From: a virus
Reading direction: 5' to 3' (one strand)
Virus record (IMG/VR): IMGVR_UViG_3300021364_000001
Coordinates: 123,194-187,193 of that record
DNA: 64,000 nt
Shown: positions 33,276 through 42,804 of the stretch, one piece after another
How the letters are laid out: every line of letters starts with the position of its first letter
How positions within the stretch are numbered: position 1 is the first letter of the stretch
Position numbers and translations under genes: made by a program
Notes under the pieces: generated by a model
What the model was told of the DNA's origin: nothing
What the model saw: the letters and a program-made list of their open reading frames with translations, nothing else
Databases searched by the model: none

Positions 33276-33313
33276 TGCTTATCGAACGCTAGCAGGATCA
33301 GGTGTCTCTTGTC

Positions 33314-33321
33314 TATTTATA
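33314..33321 (-). promoter_or_regulatory. Perfect T4 late promoter (TATAAATA) for the fibre gene
   Basis: TATAAATA on the minus strand is followed by GACAAGAGACACC. It lies immediately after the terminator at 33325-33351 and 39 nt before the fibre start, so transcription appears to end and restart here. Confidence 0.7.
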
Positions 33322-33324
33322 CCC

Positions 33325-33351
33325 AAAACAAAAGGGGACCCGAAGGTCCCC
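33325..33351 (-). terminator. Intrinsic terminator before the fibre gene
   Basis: The minus-strand RNA forms GGGGACC-UUCG-GGUCCCC followed by UUUUGUUUUGGG. It lies 5 nt past the stop of the 70-aa gene. It is the third C(UUCG)G hairpin in the window; its stem has one compensatory A/U swap relative to the other two (GACC for GUCC). Confidence 0.88.
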
Positions 33352-33355
33352 TTAC

Positions 33356-33568
33356 TCATTCTTCGGTTGTTTCTTCTGGTGTGTCTTCGTCGGGTGGATG
33401 AAGGTATTCCAGAGTTTCGATTGCTCCCATGAGTTTCAGAGCGGTCTGTTCGTTCTCACGAATCTTTTGTTGCATCTCTTTCGTCTCTTGAATGATGTTG
33501 TTATAACGAGTACGAAAGTTATTCAGAAGATCCTGGGGATCTTGTGTTTCAGTCACGTCAGCAGGCAT
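33356..33568 (-). CDS. Small coiled-coil protein (70 aa)
   Basis: The middle (residues about 10-50) is a helical heptad-like segment (NNFRTRYNNIIQETKEMQQK, then RENEQTALKLMGAIETLEYL). The C-terminus is acidic (PPDEDTPEETTEE). It shares one base with the stop of the 84-aa gene and ends at the terminator. The two small coiled-coil proteins may form a complex. Its position between a baseplate-region protein and the fibre gene suggests an assembly factor, similar in idea to the T4 gp57A or gp38 chaperones, but there is no sequence proof. Confidence 0.6.
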   Translation of the reverse strand: MPADVTETQDPQDLLNNFRTRYNNIIQETKEMQQKIRENEQTALKLMGAIETLEYLHPPDEDTPEETTEE

Positions 33569-33822
33569 TACTTACTCTCCTTGTTTACTAATTGCAAAAG
33601 TAGACTCTTGATGTCCGACACATCAGATTTTAGATCATTCACCTCTTGTTGTAAAGAGGAGAAGTCTTCCTTTTTCTTTTGTCTTTCTCGATAGGACTGC
33701 ATGTAACTATCATAGACATCCTTATCGCGGAGGAGGATAGCATTAGAATCCTTGTCTCGGTAGAGACCACGGTTCTCGTCCCCCTCCACTGGTATATATT
33801 TAGGTACTCCGAACTTGCTCAT
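33568..33822 (-). CDS. Small coiled-coil protein (84 aa)
   Basis: The N-terminal half (FGVPKYIPVEGDENRGLYRD, then KDSNAILLRDKDVYDSYMQS) looks like a small folded region. The C-terminal half is a coiled coil with leucine/valine heptads (FSSLQQEVNDLKSDVSDIKS, then LLLQLVNKESK). It begins in an ATGA overlap with the 2470-aa gene stop. The function is not recognised; a trimeric assembly role is plausible because fibre-related phage proteins often trimerise in this way. Confidence 0.65.
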   Translation of the reverse strand: MSKFGVPKYIPVEGDENRGLYRDKDSNAILLRDKDVYDSYMQSYRERQKKKEDFSSLQQEVNDLKSDVSDIKSLLLQLVNKESK

Positions 33823-36800
33823 GATGCGAATGCGATTGCTCTCATATCTTTGATCAGTGGTACTTTCGCTTGGTTCTTAGACTTCATTACGATCTTGATC
33901 TGGAATGCTTGGAACTCCTCGCCTTCGACCACGTATTCAAAGTCTTCCCACTCTTCCTCACCGACGTTAGTTGAACCGATATCGGGGACTGGGATCTTCT
34001 GGAAACCAATATCATTCATCTGTTTCTCGGAACCAGGTTTCTGGATACGATAGTAGATGTCAATGTTAGAGTCACCATAGCGTTGCATGGAGACCATCAC
34101 ACGGATAGATCTGGAAACGTTAGCAAGTCTAGCAACTCTTGTCAAATAAACAGCGTCGTTCTGATCACCGTAAGGCAGTGTGGACACATCGCCTTGTGGG
34201 TTGATCTCAGATTGCAGACCCAGTACCTGAGGTCCACCTTCCCAACTGTTAATCTTGTTAGATGTTGTGATCACAGACACACGGTCGAGGTCAACCACAG
34301 GAGAGAGGTTGTTCTTACTGGTGTCGAAAGCGATCTTCATGGTCAAGGACTTGTTACCTTCCAGTTTGTTTGCTTCATTAATCTTGGAGCAAATGATTCT
34401 GGGGTTGTCGAAGTAGTTCTCATCATTAAGTTGGATGTCATCATATACACCGTTGTTCACGAAGGATGCTTGGTCAACAACAGTTCCACCGTTACCGATA
34501 GATGTACCAGATGTAGTGTTCAGTGTCGGAGAAACACCAGTCTCCTTGAACTGCATGATCTGGATGGTAGGTGTGATCAATTCAAACGGGATGTTCTTAG
34601 TTGCCGACACTCTATAACCACCAGTTCTAATACCAGCAGTTGCAACAGAAGTGGTAACCAAAGTGTAAGAATCAGTTGTGGGATCTTGGATGCTGGTGTG
34701 TACCTTGTTGATTTCCGTCAGAGGAATGCCATCCAGGTTGTAACAGGCAACCGTAGTACCAGTAGGCCACTCGGCGGCAGCAGTGCCGTCATTTGCTCTA
34801 CCAGAAGGTGCGACAGTAATAGTCTGACCGTCATCACTGATAGCAGAGTATGCGATCACTTCCTTAGTGACCAGAGGCAGGATCTCAAACCAACCCTCAG
34901 TAGCACCGTCAGAACCAGGCAGAGCGCCCACACGAGGAGGTGCAGGTCTAGACGTGAGCATAACATAACCAGGGTTGGTGGTAGAGATTGCTCTACCATT
35001 CACAATCTTATGGAAAGATCCAGCATTAGCGACACTAATTGTAGTAGCACTACTAGACAGAGTTGCAGTCAACTCGGTCGGCGGAATCTCAGACTCAACG
35101 TTCTTGATCTCAACGTTGTTGGATCTGTTGTGCATACCATGGTTCGGATGGATAACTGCAACCTTTCTATCTTCTGTACGAGTAGAAGGAGCAACGGCAG
35201 GGTATGCAACGTAGGAGTCACCACTGTATACAGCGGAAGTCATTGTGCCTGACACACCACCTGGTTCAGACAGGGTGTCATTAGCGGTATCAAACTGACT
35301 ATCAACATAGTTAGCAGTGATAGTCTGTGTTCCTGCATCGTAGGCAGTAACCACAGCAGTAGCACCAGAAGAAGAACCAGTGATAACGTTACCTGCTTCA
35401 AATGTGCCGTTGTTGACGGTGGACATTACAATAGTAACGATAGACTGAGAAGACTTCAATGCTTGGAACGGATCTCCGTTACCATCGAGGAAACCTTGCT
35501 CAAAGTCACCGACGATACCCGTCACAGTCATTGTCTGTGGGTTCGAGGTGGAGTCAAACTCTTCGATTGTGCCCTCAGCACCAGAAGGAGTCTGGATAAC
35601 ACGAGCACCAATCGTGAAGTTGTAGGATGCACCAGTCGGGAATGTGATCTGTTGCTTGGGTTGAATAGTAACGAGAGGGTTGACGTTCAGAGAACTGATA
35701 CCATCGTTACCAAGACCCAGTTCGGCGTTGGTAAATGTTGCATTACCAATCGTACTCGTATTGAAGACAGCACGATATAGATTGAACTTCAAGTCTTCAT
35801 ACTGGTCAGCGGTCCACGTAGATGCGTTCTGTGATTTGAACAGAACACCAGCGTAAGGCTGTTCAGAGATCGTTCTTGTACCAGTGATGTCAATGTCACC
35901 CATACGTGAGATCCAAACCTTATATTCATTAGAGTCAGAGAACAGCACGAAGCAATGTTCCTCAGACTCAGGGATGAATACAGGTGCAGGGAAGTTAAAT
36001 CTGGTAGCGATAGAAGCGTTATCAGAAACTTCAACCTCACTGGGTTTCAGAGTAACATCAGAGAAGGGCAGGATGTCCTTGGTCGGATAACCATTTTCCA
36101 TAGGACGGATCTGCATAGAGATGGGAATCTTGGTATCCTTTGTACCGAAGAAGATATCCACACCTGTCACAAATGTACCACCTTGCTCTTCCAGCAAGAA
36201 GGATTGTGCCAGAGGGTCCCACCAACCAACCTGTCTGGTGTTGGTACGAACAGAACGAACTGTTCTTCTTTGTGTAACGGTGTCTCTAACAACACTGGCG
36301 TTACGAACAGCAAGGATGTTTTCTTGCAGAGTGTTGAGTGTACCTCTTGCTGTGTATTCTGCCTCAGCCGCAGAGTCAACAGCACCTGGCAGTCTGCTAT
36401 CTTCCTCAGAAGAAGACAGACGGAAGACTCTGGAACCAGTTGCCCAACGAGGGTTAGCATCGTTAGCGGGGTTAGGAATCCAGAAGGCACCCTTGATGAT
36501 ACCAACCAGGTCAGATACAAGACGACGGTCCTTGACCACAGCACGAGCACCAGATGTCTGACCTTGCAGAACCTCACCAACTTGGAAGTTACCGAAGAAG
36601 TTGGGGTTCACAGTAGCAGAGAGAACTTCGGTGTCGATGTTCAGAACACTAGTCTGTGATGCATAAGAGTCGGGCAGAGCATCATTGGTTGCACTGTATG
36701 GGTTGGTTGTCAAACCATCATTAGGTGCAGCAACACGGAATCTGCAACCAGACTTACGACCAAAGACAGTCTCACCGATCACAAACGGTGTTTCGTTAGT

Positions 36801-39800
36801 GTCACTATCCTCAGAAGAGTTCTTAACGATCTCGATCAACTTAGGAATAATGTAGTTCTGTACGTTGTCGTTATCGAAGAATGCATACATTCTGGTCTTA
36901 GGCTTCACACGCTCAACGTCGAAACCGACGTTACGAGAGCGGATCCATGGGATGAATGTGCTATCGATAATGCTGTCACCCAGTGAGCGACGGTCAATTC
37001 TAGGAACAACTCTGAGTCGAGTACCAGATCTAACCTGACGACGTGTGGTAACAGTGGTCTGAGACGCCATAACACGTCTAGGCACACCACGAGCAAAGGA
37101 GGTCTCTCTCCATGTTCTGCCGTTTTGTCTTCTAGTACCAGTCCAGGTAGTTCTCCAAGCACGCCACTGTACAGGTGCGAAACCTTGGTTGTTGACATTC
37201 AGTCTCTGTCTGGTTGCTTGGAAGTTACCTTCAATAGTGGTAACACGAACAGGAGCACGACGTGTGTCAGTCCAGTCATCCGATGCAGGCAGAAGGTCGA
37301 TACGACCGATGAAAGTAAACACGTTGAACGGGTTCACGTTCTCCAATCTAGAAGCATACGGTTGAACGATGATTGCTTCGTTTTCGTATGGCAGTGTCAG
37401 GACGTTAGCGCCGATCTTACCACCCAGTGCAGGGTTGTCTCTCCACCAGACCAGGTTGCTAGACAGATCGGTTCTGTATTGCAGAGCAACGTTGGTAGTA
37501 TAGTGTGACGGTCTGAGGATGCCCTCAGTAAAGTCCATCGAACACTTGAAGTCCTGATTATTAACATCAGAAGAAGAGTGATCGGTGAAGTCATCTACTA
37601 GGAATCCATTCTTCAATCTATCGAAACCATCAGAGTCAAACGCTTTGAGGTTTCTAGCGTCAGATTCCAGCAGTGACAGAGAAGTATAGTATTCCAGGGA
37701 CTGCAAGCGGCGGTCCATGTTACCGATGTCTTCCATCGTGTAACGACGCTGCTGGTGCAGTGTGATCAGGATATCTTCATCTACATCATAAACATACGGT
37801 TCGTACTGGATCTTCGCCAGCAGCATAGCGTTGTCAATGTCATCTGCTTCTGGGGGATCCTCAGCAGGGACACCCTTAGACAGTTTCAGATCACCATCAT
37901 GTGCCATGAACAGTTTATCCTGTCTAGGCAGATAGTATTCATAGTCAAGACGAATCTGCTCTTCTACCTTAGGAATGTTGAAGATGGTAGAACCACCTGC
38001 ACCACCAGCAGAAGTGAAGACACGAGAATCAAAGTCAAGAGACTTACAGTTTGTATAGTAAGGTTGTTCAACTGTACCAGATCCAGAAGCAAGTTCACCA
38101 ACAGCAGGACGGAAGTCCAGAGTATCAGTCAGATACTTGGTGTTACGATCAGTTCTTTCTCTGGGGATCTCAGCAAAGTTGATACCAGTATAAGATTGGT
38201 TGGTAAAGTAATCACCAGATGCTTCGTGGATGAAGTAGTCAAACACAACTGCCAACTTACGCTTGGGTTCAGATGTGCCTGCCTTTCTCACCAGTTTGGA
38301 GACGCTGTAATAGAAAGATGTCTTGTTGGCATCGAGTTCAAAGTCAGCAGTGATGTTCTTAGAACCTTGTTCCAGAGCACCATCGCCGTCATCAATAACA
38401 GCAACGAGGTTGTTCAGATCATCATCGAAACCATCGATTGTTTCACCAGTGTTGAAGAACTCAGTAGAAACAGGTACAACATACAGTCTGTTATTAGCAG
38501 CGTTGAAGGATACCACACGCGCTCTGGCGTTAGAAGTACGACCAACAACCACAGAACCATTGTCAAAGAAGACGTTTTCTGTCAGGGTGATGTAAGGAAC
38601 CTTAGCATCTTCATCGTTCTCAGACTCATAAACGGCGTGCAGTTTATACACATCGTTCAGAGCAAAAGAGATTTCTTCGTCTTCGATACGAGTACCATAC
38701 AGGTTACCGTATGCCAGACCATAAAGAATAACGTCATTCTGATTTCTGGTGCGAATGACCTTCATGGTCCTCATCTTCGCAGCAGTCTTAATCTTCTTAG
38801 ATACTGTGTTCACAGACACAGCAGCGTTCAGAGTTACCTTAGTGATGTTGTTTACTGAACCACCAGAACCATCATTCAGACCAGTAATCAGCAGAGACTG
38901 TCTGTTAGCACCAAAGGACACACCGATAGTCGGGTTCTGCTTTTCAGATTCCTCTTCAATGTCAAGGTTAGTGCCAACTGCCCAACCATAACCAGTGTTG
39001 TCGTTAGCACCCTGGGTAATAGTCAGGTTATAGTTCTCACCATCAAGGGTAGTAAACTGCTCGTTCTCAGGCAGCGTGAAGGTCACGTCACCAGAGGAGA
39101 GGGGCTTGTCCTTAAACGTCTTGATAACAACGAACGATTCGTCAGATACCGACTTGATAGCACGCTTCGGCATGTCGATAGCAAGTTCACCATCTCTGTT
39201 AATCTTCTCAGTGAAGTAAGGACGGAGACGTGTTACCTGGGTGGCAGGATATTCACCATCAGTAATACTACCCTTTGTCAGAGAAGTATCAAGTTCTGCG
39301 GTCTGTGTACCGAAGTCAAAGACAGGTGATAGACCAGTATTCTTTCTATTGAGTGCTGTGAATGCGATGTTGGCAGGATCAATACGCTTAATACGAAGTG
39401 AAGTGCTACCTTTATTATCTGTCGCAGTTGGTGAAATGACATCACCAGCACGAAGGTCAGCAGAGAATACAGTATCGAAACCAACAACGTCTTGATCGCC
39501 TGCCTGATCAACAGTAAGAGTCTTACCAATCAAAGACAGAGATTCTGTCAGGGCAAGAGAAGCAGTGAAGATAACTGTGCTGTTGGTGCTGGACTCATAT
39601 CCAACCAGTTGTCTGACATCAGATCTCTCATAAGGATATACTGCATTCAGTACGTCCAGAACACGTCCGTCACGTTCGATAACTTCACCTTGCTGGAACT
39701 GACCAGACACCTGGTGAACCATTGCATAGTCAGCAGCGGCAGAGTGTACATAACCTCTGGCACCAGAAGAACGACCCACCAGCATCTCACCATCAATGAT

Positions 39801-41231
39801 GGTCTGAGAGGAAGCGAAGTTCAACGCAGTGAACATCTGGATATCGAAGAGGAAGCAATTATACTTATTGCCATCCTTTTCAAGTTGCAGGACTCTTGCC
39901 TTACCAATCAGATTACCCCTGACAGTATTAGAAGGACCAGTACCCAACCAGTCATCTCTAAGGTCAACAACCTGATAGCATTCTGTTACGTTCTCACCAG
40001 AGATACGAGGCCAACCCCAGACATCATATACCTGAACTGCCTGTGACAGATCGACAGGTACAATCTGGTTCTGACGACCAACAAAAGTACGAGGTTTAGG
40101 AGTATCAACATAGGTAGGTGCCAGAATCTGTGTTCTGTAACCTTTTACATATGCTCTACCAGGACCAACTTCAAGGGCAGCCCAGTTCTCAGATGCTGGT
40201 TGTCCCTCAGCAGAGGTCTCACCAGGTGTATAGACACCATTGTTAAAGTTATCATTCAGGTGCTCTCTGGCACGTACGTCGAACGTATCGACAACATAGT
40301 CACCATGCGTTTCATATGTCCTACGAGCAATCGACTTCTCGATCTCGTTATATTCCGTACGGTCAACAAAGTTCTCAACAGTCGAGTTCCTGATGCGAAG
40401 CAGTTCGATGAAGTTTTTGTCTGTCTCGTCATCGATTGGCTTCTTAACAAGTTGAGTCTTAATTCTGAATCGGTGAGCACCAGGAGCCGAGTAATTGGAT
40501 GCACCAATGGCGTTGTCTGTGAGAGACGGGTCATCCTCAGGTGTGATAATTGACTCGCTAACTTCAAATCCAACTCGGTAGGACGGGTTGTTGGTGTATT
40601 GGTCAAGGATAATGTACTCTGATTGGATATCAACAAAGTGTCCACGAATGAAGTAAACACCTTCACTGATGTAAGCAGTAGAACCTATCTGAGCAGCGTC
40701 TACGGGCAGAAGTTGAGCAAACGGAGAACCAGTCTCGATCAGAGTATTACCAAAGGTAATCTCCTGTTCAGCAACCAACTGTTCATTGTTTTGGAACTTC
40801 TTAGTTGTTACATCAGATGTAGTATCCCCAGATTCTACGTACTTGATGTAAAACGTGATGTAACCACGATCACTAGATGTGGCAGGAATAGAGTAAAGAA
40901 CCTTTGCCTTAATACCTGTGGTGAGACCTTCAATGATCTTACCTTCAAGTTGAGTTCTATAAGTTTCAACGTCCACACCCAGGAATGCCTGCTGGATGAG
41001 GATACAATCAACGTTCAAGTCATAACCGACCTGACCAGGGATGACCATCGCACCCTCTTTGAAGAGGTGCTGACCCATTGCTTCGATCTGATTCTGCAAG
41101 ATCGACTGCATGGTCGTAAGTTCCCTTGCCTGAATCGGGAACCCAGGGCGGAAGAGAACTCTGTAAAAGTTCTTGTCCTTATCGAAATCGTCGAAGTAAG
41201 GAGCAATGTTTAGATTAGTATTCTGGGGCAT
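33819..41231 (-). CDS. Very large DUF4815-type virion protein (2470 aa)
   Basis: The N-terminal ~560 residues match what I recall as DUF4815 of phage structural proteins (YFDDFDKDKNFYRVLFRPGF, PIQARELTTMQSILQNQIEA). The middle includes an arginine-rich part near residues 1360-1440 and then FIPWIRSRNVGFDVERVKP with YAFFDNDNVQNYI, a conserved element of this protein type. Several beta modules of the pattern GExxxGxTSGAxAxV are scattered through it (for example FQVGEVLQGQTSGARAVVKD). The C-terminus has YRIQKPGSEKQMNDIGFQKI. It follows gp8 by 3 nt, the place of T4 gp9/gp10, so it probably belongs to the baseplate periphery or connects fibres. No enzyme motif is seen. Confidence 0.82.
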   Translation of the reverse strand: MPQNTNLNIAPYFDDFDKDKNFYRVLFRPGFPIQARELTTMQSILQNQIEAMGQHLFKEGAMVIPGQVGYDLNVDCILIQQAFLGVDVETYRTQLEGKIIEGLTTGIKAKVLYSIPATSSDRGYITFYIKYVESGDTTSDVTTKKFQNNEQLVAEQEITFGNTLIETGSPFAQLLPVDAAQIGSTAYISEGVYFIRGHFVDIQSEYIILDQYTNNPSYRVGFEVSESIITPEDDPSLTDNAIGASNYSAPGAHRFRIKTQLVKKPIDDETDKNFIELLRIRNSTVENFVDRTEYNEIEKSIARRTYETHGDYVVDTFDVRAREHLNDNFNNGVYTPGETSAEGQPASENWAALEVGPGRAYVKGYRTQILAPTYVDTPKPRTFVGRQNQIVPVDLSQAVQVYDVWGWPRISGENVTECYQVVDLRDDWLGTGPSNTVRGNLIGKARVLQLEKDGNKYNCFLFDIQMFTALNFASSQTIIDGEMLVGRSSGARGYVHSAAADYAMVHQVSGQFQQGEVIERDGRVLDVLNAVYPYERSDVRQLVGYESSTNSTVIFTASLALTESLSLIGKTLTVDQAGDQDVVGFDTVFSADLRAGDVISPTATDNKGSTSLRIKRIDPANIAFTALNRKNTGLSPVFDFGTQTAELDTSLTKGSITDGEYPATQVTRLRPYFTEKINRDGELAIDMPKRAIKSVSDESFVVIKTFKDKPLSSGDVTFTLPENEQFTTLDGENYNLTITQGANDNTGYGWAVGTNLDIEEESEKQNPTIGVSFGANRQSLLITGLNDGSGGSVNNITKVTLNAAVSVNTVSKKIKTAAKMRTMKVIRTRNQNDVILYGLAYGNLYGTRIEDEEISFALNDVYKLHAVYESENDEDAKVPYITLTENVFFDNGSVVVGRTSNARARVVSFNAANNRLYVVPVSTEFFNTGETIDGFDDDLNNLVAVIDDGDGALEQGSKNITADFELDANKTSFYYSVSKLVRKAGTSEPKRKLAVVFDYFIHEASGDYFTNQSYTGINFAEIPRERTDRNTKYLTDTLDFRPAVGELASGSGTVEQPYYTNCKSLDFDSRVFTSAGGAGGSTIFNIPKVEEQIRLDYEYYLPRQDKLFMAHDGDLKLSKGVPAEDPPEADDIDNAMLLAKIQYEPYVYDVDEDILITLHQQRRYTMEDIGNMDRRLQSLEYYTSLSLLESDARNLKAFDSDGFDRLKNGFLVDDFTDHSSSDVNNQDFKCSMDFTEGILRPSHYTTNVALQYRTDLSSNLVWWRDNPALGGKIGANVLTLPYENEAIIVQPYASRLENVNPFNVFTFIGRIDLLPASDDWTDTRRAPVRVTTIEGNFQATRQRLNVNNQGFAPVQWRAWRTTWTGTRRQNGRTWRETSFARGVPRRVMASQTTVTTRRQVRSGTRLRVVPRIDRRSLGDSIIDSTFIPWIRSRNVGFDVERVKPKTRMYAFFDNDNVQNYIIPKLIEIVKNSSEDSDTNETPFVIGETVFGRKSGCRFRVAAPNDGLTTNPYSATNDALPDSYASQTSVLNIDTEVLSATVNPNFFGNFQVGEVLQGQTSGARAVVKDRRLVSDLVGIIKGAFWIPNPANDANPRWATGSRVFRLSSSEEDSRLPGAVDSAAEAEYTARGTLNTLQENILAVRNASVVRDTVTQRRTVRSVRTNTRQVGWWDPLAQSFLLEEQGGTFVTGVDIFFGTKDTKIPISMQIRPMENGYPTKDILPFSDVTLKPSEVEVSDNASIATRFNFPAPVFIPESEEHCFVLFSDSNEYKVWISRMGDIDITGTRTISEQPYAGVLFKSQNASTWTADQYEDLKFNLYRAVFNTSTIGNATFTNAELGLGNDGISSLNVNPLVTIQPKQQITFPTGASYNFTIGARVIQTPSGAEGTIEEFDSTSNPQTMTVTGIVGDFEQGFLDGNGDPFQALKSSQSIVTIVMSTVNNGTFEAGNVITGSSSGATAVVTAYDAGTQTITANYVDSQFDTANDTLSEPGGVSGTMTSAVYSGDSYVAYPAVAPSTRTEDRKVAVIHPNHGMHNRSNNVEIKNVESEIPPTELTATLSSSATTISVANAGSFHKIVNGRAISTTNPGYVMLTSRPAPPRVGALPGSDGATEGWFEILPLVTKEVIAYSAISDDGQTITVAPSGRANDGTAAAEWPTGTTVACYNLDGIPLTEINKVHTSIQDPTTDSYTLVTTSVATAGIRTGGYRVSATKNIPFELITPTIQIMQFKETGVSPTLNTTSGTSIGNGGTVVDQASFVNNGVYDDIQLNDENYFDNPRIICSKINEANKLEGNKSLTMKIAFDTSKNNLSPVVDLDRVSVITTSNKINSWEGGPQVLGLQSEINPQGDVSTLPYGDQNDAVYLTRVARLANVSRSIRVMVSMQRYGDSNIDIYYRIQKPGSEKQMNDIGFQKIPVPDIGSTNVGEEEWEDFEYVVEGEEFQAFQIKIVMKSKNQAKVPLIKDMRAIAFAS

Positions 41232-41234
41232 CTC

Positions 41235-42770
41235 TTAGAACTCGATTACGATTTTGATATCTTCAATTTGGTCACCAGCACGAGAAATCGCGCCTCTGTT
41301 ATCTATATAGATGATTTCGCCAGAGTTAGGTTCGATCTCTGACTTTGCATAACCATTGGTGAAGGACATACCAAGATCGTACTCAGTATTATTAATAATA
41401 CGAGTAGATGTACCAGACACAACAGGGAAGTTAATGTCGGGGTCAGCAGATGTACCCGATGTAGAACCAGTTACGGGGTTACCGCCTTCAAACTCTGTGA
41501 GGTTACCAGTAATCTCAGGGAACACACCGTCGATTCTGTTCTGGTAGTATTTCAGAACCTTGGTTGTGGCATTCCAGGAGATAACACGACCACGAGCAGT
41601 TACCTGCTGACCACCCACAGTTCTGGACTGTGTGATGATTTCGTCAGTCTGGAACTGTCCAGTGAACGTGGGAGAGAAGATCACTGCCTTTGTAGCGGAC
41701 AGTGTGATAGCAGATGTCAGTTCTGTCGTGCCATACTGATTGGGGTTGATCACCAAACCGATGCGACGGTAGTCGTTATCAGTCGGGAAGTCACCTGAAC
41801 CTTCGTCGTAGGTGAACTTAGTGTTGATCATCACACGATAACCGCCAAGTTCTTTGGCAGGGTCAGAACCATGACCAGTGTCGGGAGGAATGATAACGTC
41901 GATAGCAGCACCAGTACCTGTACCAGCACCAATACCATTGACTTCATCAATAACGACCTTACCGAAAGTGTATCCAGAACCACCCGAGGTCACCGTAGCA
42001 GAAACGATCTTACCACCGTCAACCACCAGAGAAACACGACCACCAACGCCATCACCCTTGATGGGAACGTTCTCATAAGTACCGTTGTTATAACCAGTAC
42101 CAGATGCTTGGATCACAACACTGTCAATCTCACCGCCAACAGCGTCACCAGTCACGGCAACGTCGCTAAGCACTGGCATATAGTCGTTCGAGAAGAACTT
42201 CAAAACCTGACCCACAGGGATCGTATACAGATACTTCCAACGATAGCCATCAGAAGTTGTGATAATACTAGTGGAGGTGCCAGTAGGCTCCACAGTAGAA
42301 GGTTTACCGTTAGGATCAGAAGGACTGGTGCCGTTATAGATGCACTTATAGACCTGATACTGCGAGTTAACGACGTAGAAGTCTGCGTCATACAGTTTCG
42401 TAGCACCTGACGATGCCGTCTTGGTCGAAGAGTAGTCATGACGATACATATCATAAACGTAACCCAGACCACCAGTAGTTTGCTCTGGGGGAGTCCAGTC
42501 AATACGACGAACAACCTGAATGGTATCCGAAGCAAGAACACGCTTCAAAGAGATCATGTCGGAATAGGTATCCGAAAACTCTTGGAACGAGTCAACAGGA
42601 GTCGGTGGTGCATTCTCGTTGTCCCATTCTTGGGGACGACCGATAAACACATAGAGACGATCTCTATTAGCGCCTGCAACCAAGTCGGACTGCGTGGGAT
42701 CAGCACCTTCCAAAGATTTAATGAATCTCTTCGCAGTGAAAATCCTAAATTGATCTGTTAGAAGTGCCAT
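41235..42770 (-). CDS. 8: Baseplate wedge protein gp8
   Basis: This 511-aa protein aligns with T4 gp8 (334 aa) at both ends. N-terminal RLYVFIGRPQEWDNENAPPT followed by PVDSFQEF corresponds to T4 ITFGRSEPWSSNE... and PPYPTDS; SDGYRWKYLYTIPVGQVLKF corresponds to GDGYVWEYLFEIPPDVSINR; and the C-terminal SGEIIYIDNRGAISRAGDQI corresponds to SGEMIYMENRPPIIMAMDQT. The extra length is in the middle, where glycine-rich beta segments appear (GTGYNNGTYENVPIKGDGVG, VTSGGSGYTFGKVVIDEVNG) that also occur in the 617-aa and giant proteins. gp8 links wedge and tail-fibre parts of the baseplate. CATAAATA lies 23 nt upstream. Confidence 0.9.
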   Translation of the reverse strand: MALLTDQFRIFTAKRFIKSLEGADPTQSDLVAGANRDRLYVFIGRPQEWDNENAPPTPVDSFQEFSDTYSDMISLKRVLASDTIQVVRRIDWTPPEQTTGGLGYVYDMYRHDYSSTKTASSGATKLYDADFYVVNSQYQVYKCIYNGTSPSDPNGKPSTVEPTGTSTSIITTSDGYRWKYLYTIPVGQVLKFFSNDYMPVLSDVAVTGDAVGGEIDSVVIQASGTGYNNGTYENVPIKGDGVGGRVSLVVDGGKIVSATVTSGGSGYTFGKVVIDEVNGIGAGTGTGAAIDVIIPPDTGHGSDPAKELGGYRVMINTKFTYDEGSGDFPTDNDYRRIGLVINPNQYGTTELTSAITLSATKAVIFSPTFTGQFQTDEIITQSRTVGGQQVTARGRVISWNATTKVLKYYQNRIDGVFPEITGNLTEFEGGNPVTGSTSGTSADPDINFPVVSGTSTRIINNTEYDLGMSFTNGYAKSEIEPNSGEIIYIDNRGAISRAGDQIEDIKIVIEF

Positions 42771-42792
42771 CTTTCAGCAATTACCTTCCTTT

Positions 42793-42800
42793 TATTTATG
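42793..42800 (-). promoter_or_regulatory. Candidate late promoter (CATAAATA) for gp8
   Basis: CATAAATA followed by AAAGGAAGG lies in the 34-nt gap between the 617-aa gene and gp8, 23 nt before the ATG. The downstream AAGGAAGG gives the ribosome binding site. Confidence 0.6.
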
Positions 42801-42804
42801 GGGT

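Noticed and set aside
33797-33804. CCTAAATA as a further late promoter
   Set aside because: It lies near the start of the 84-aa gene, far from the next gene start, and lacks the GTA extension; probably coding coincidence.
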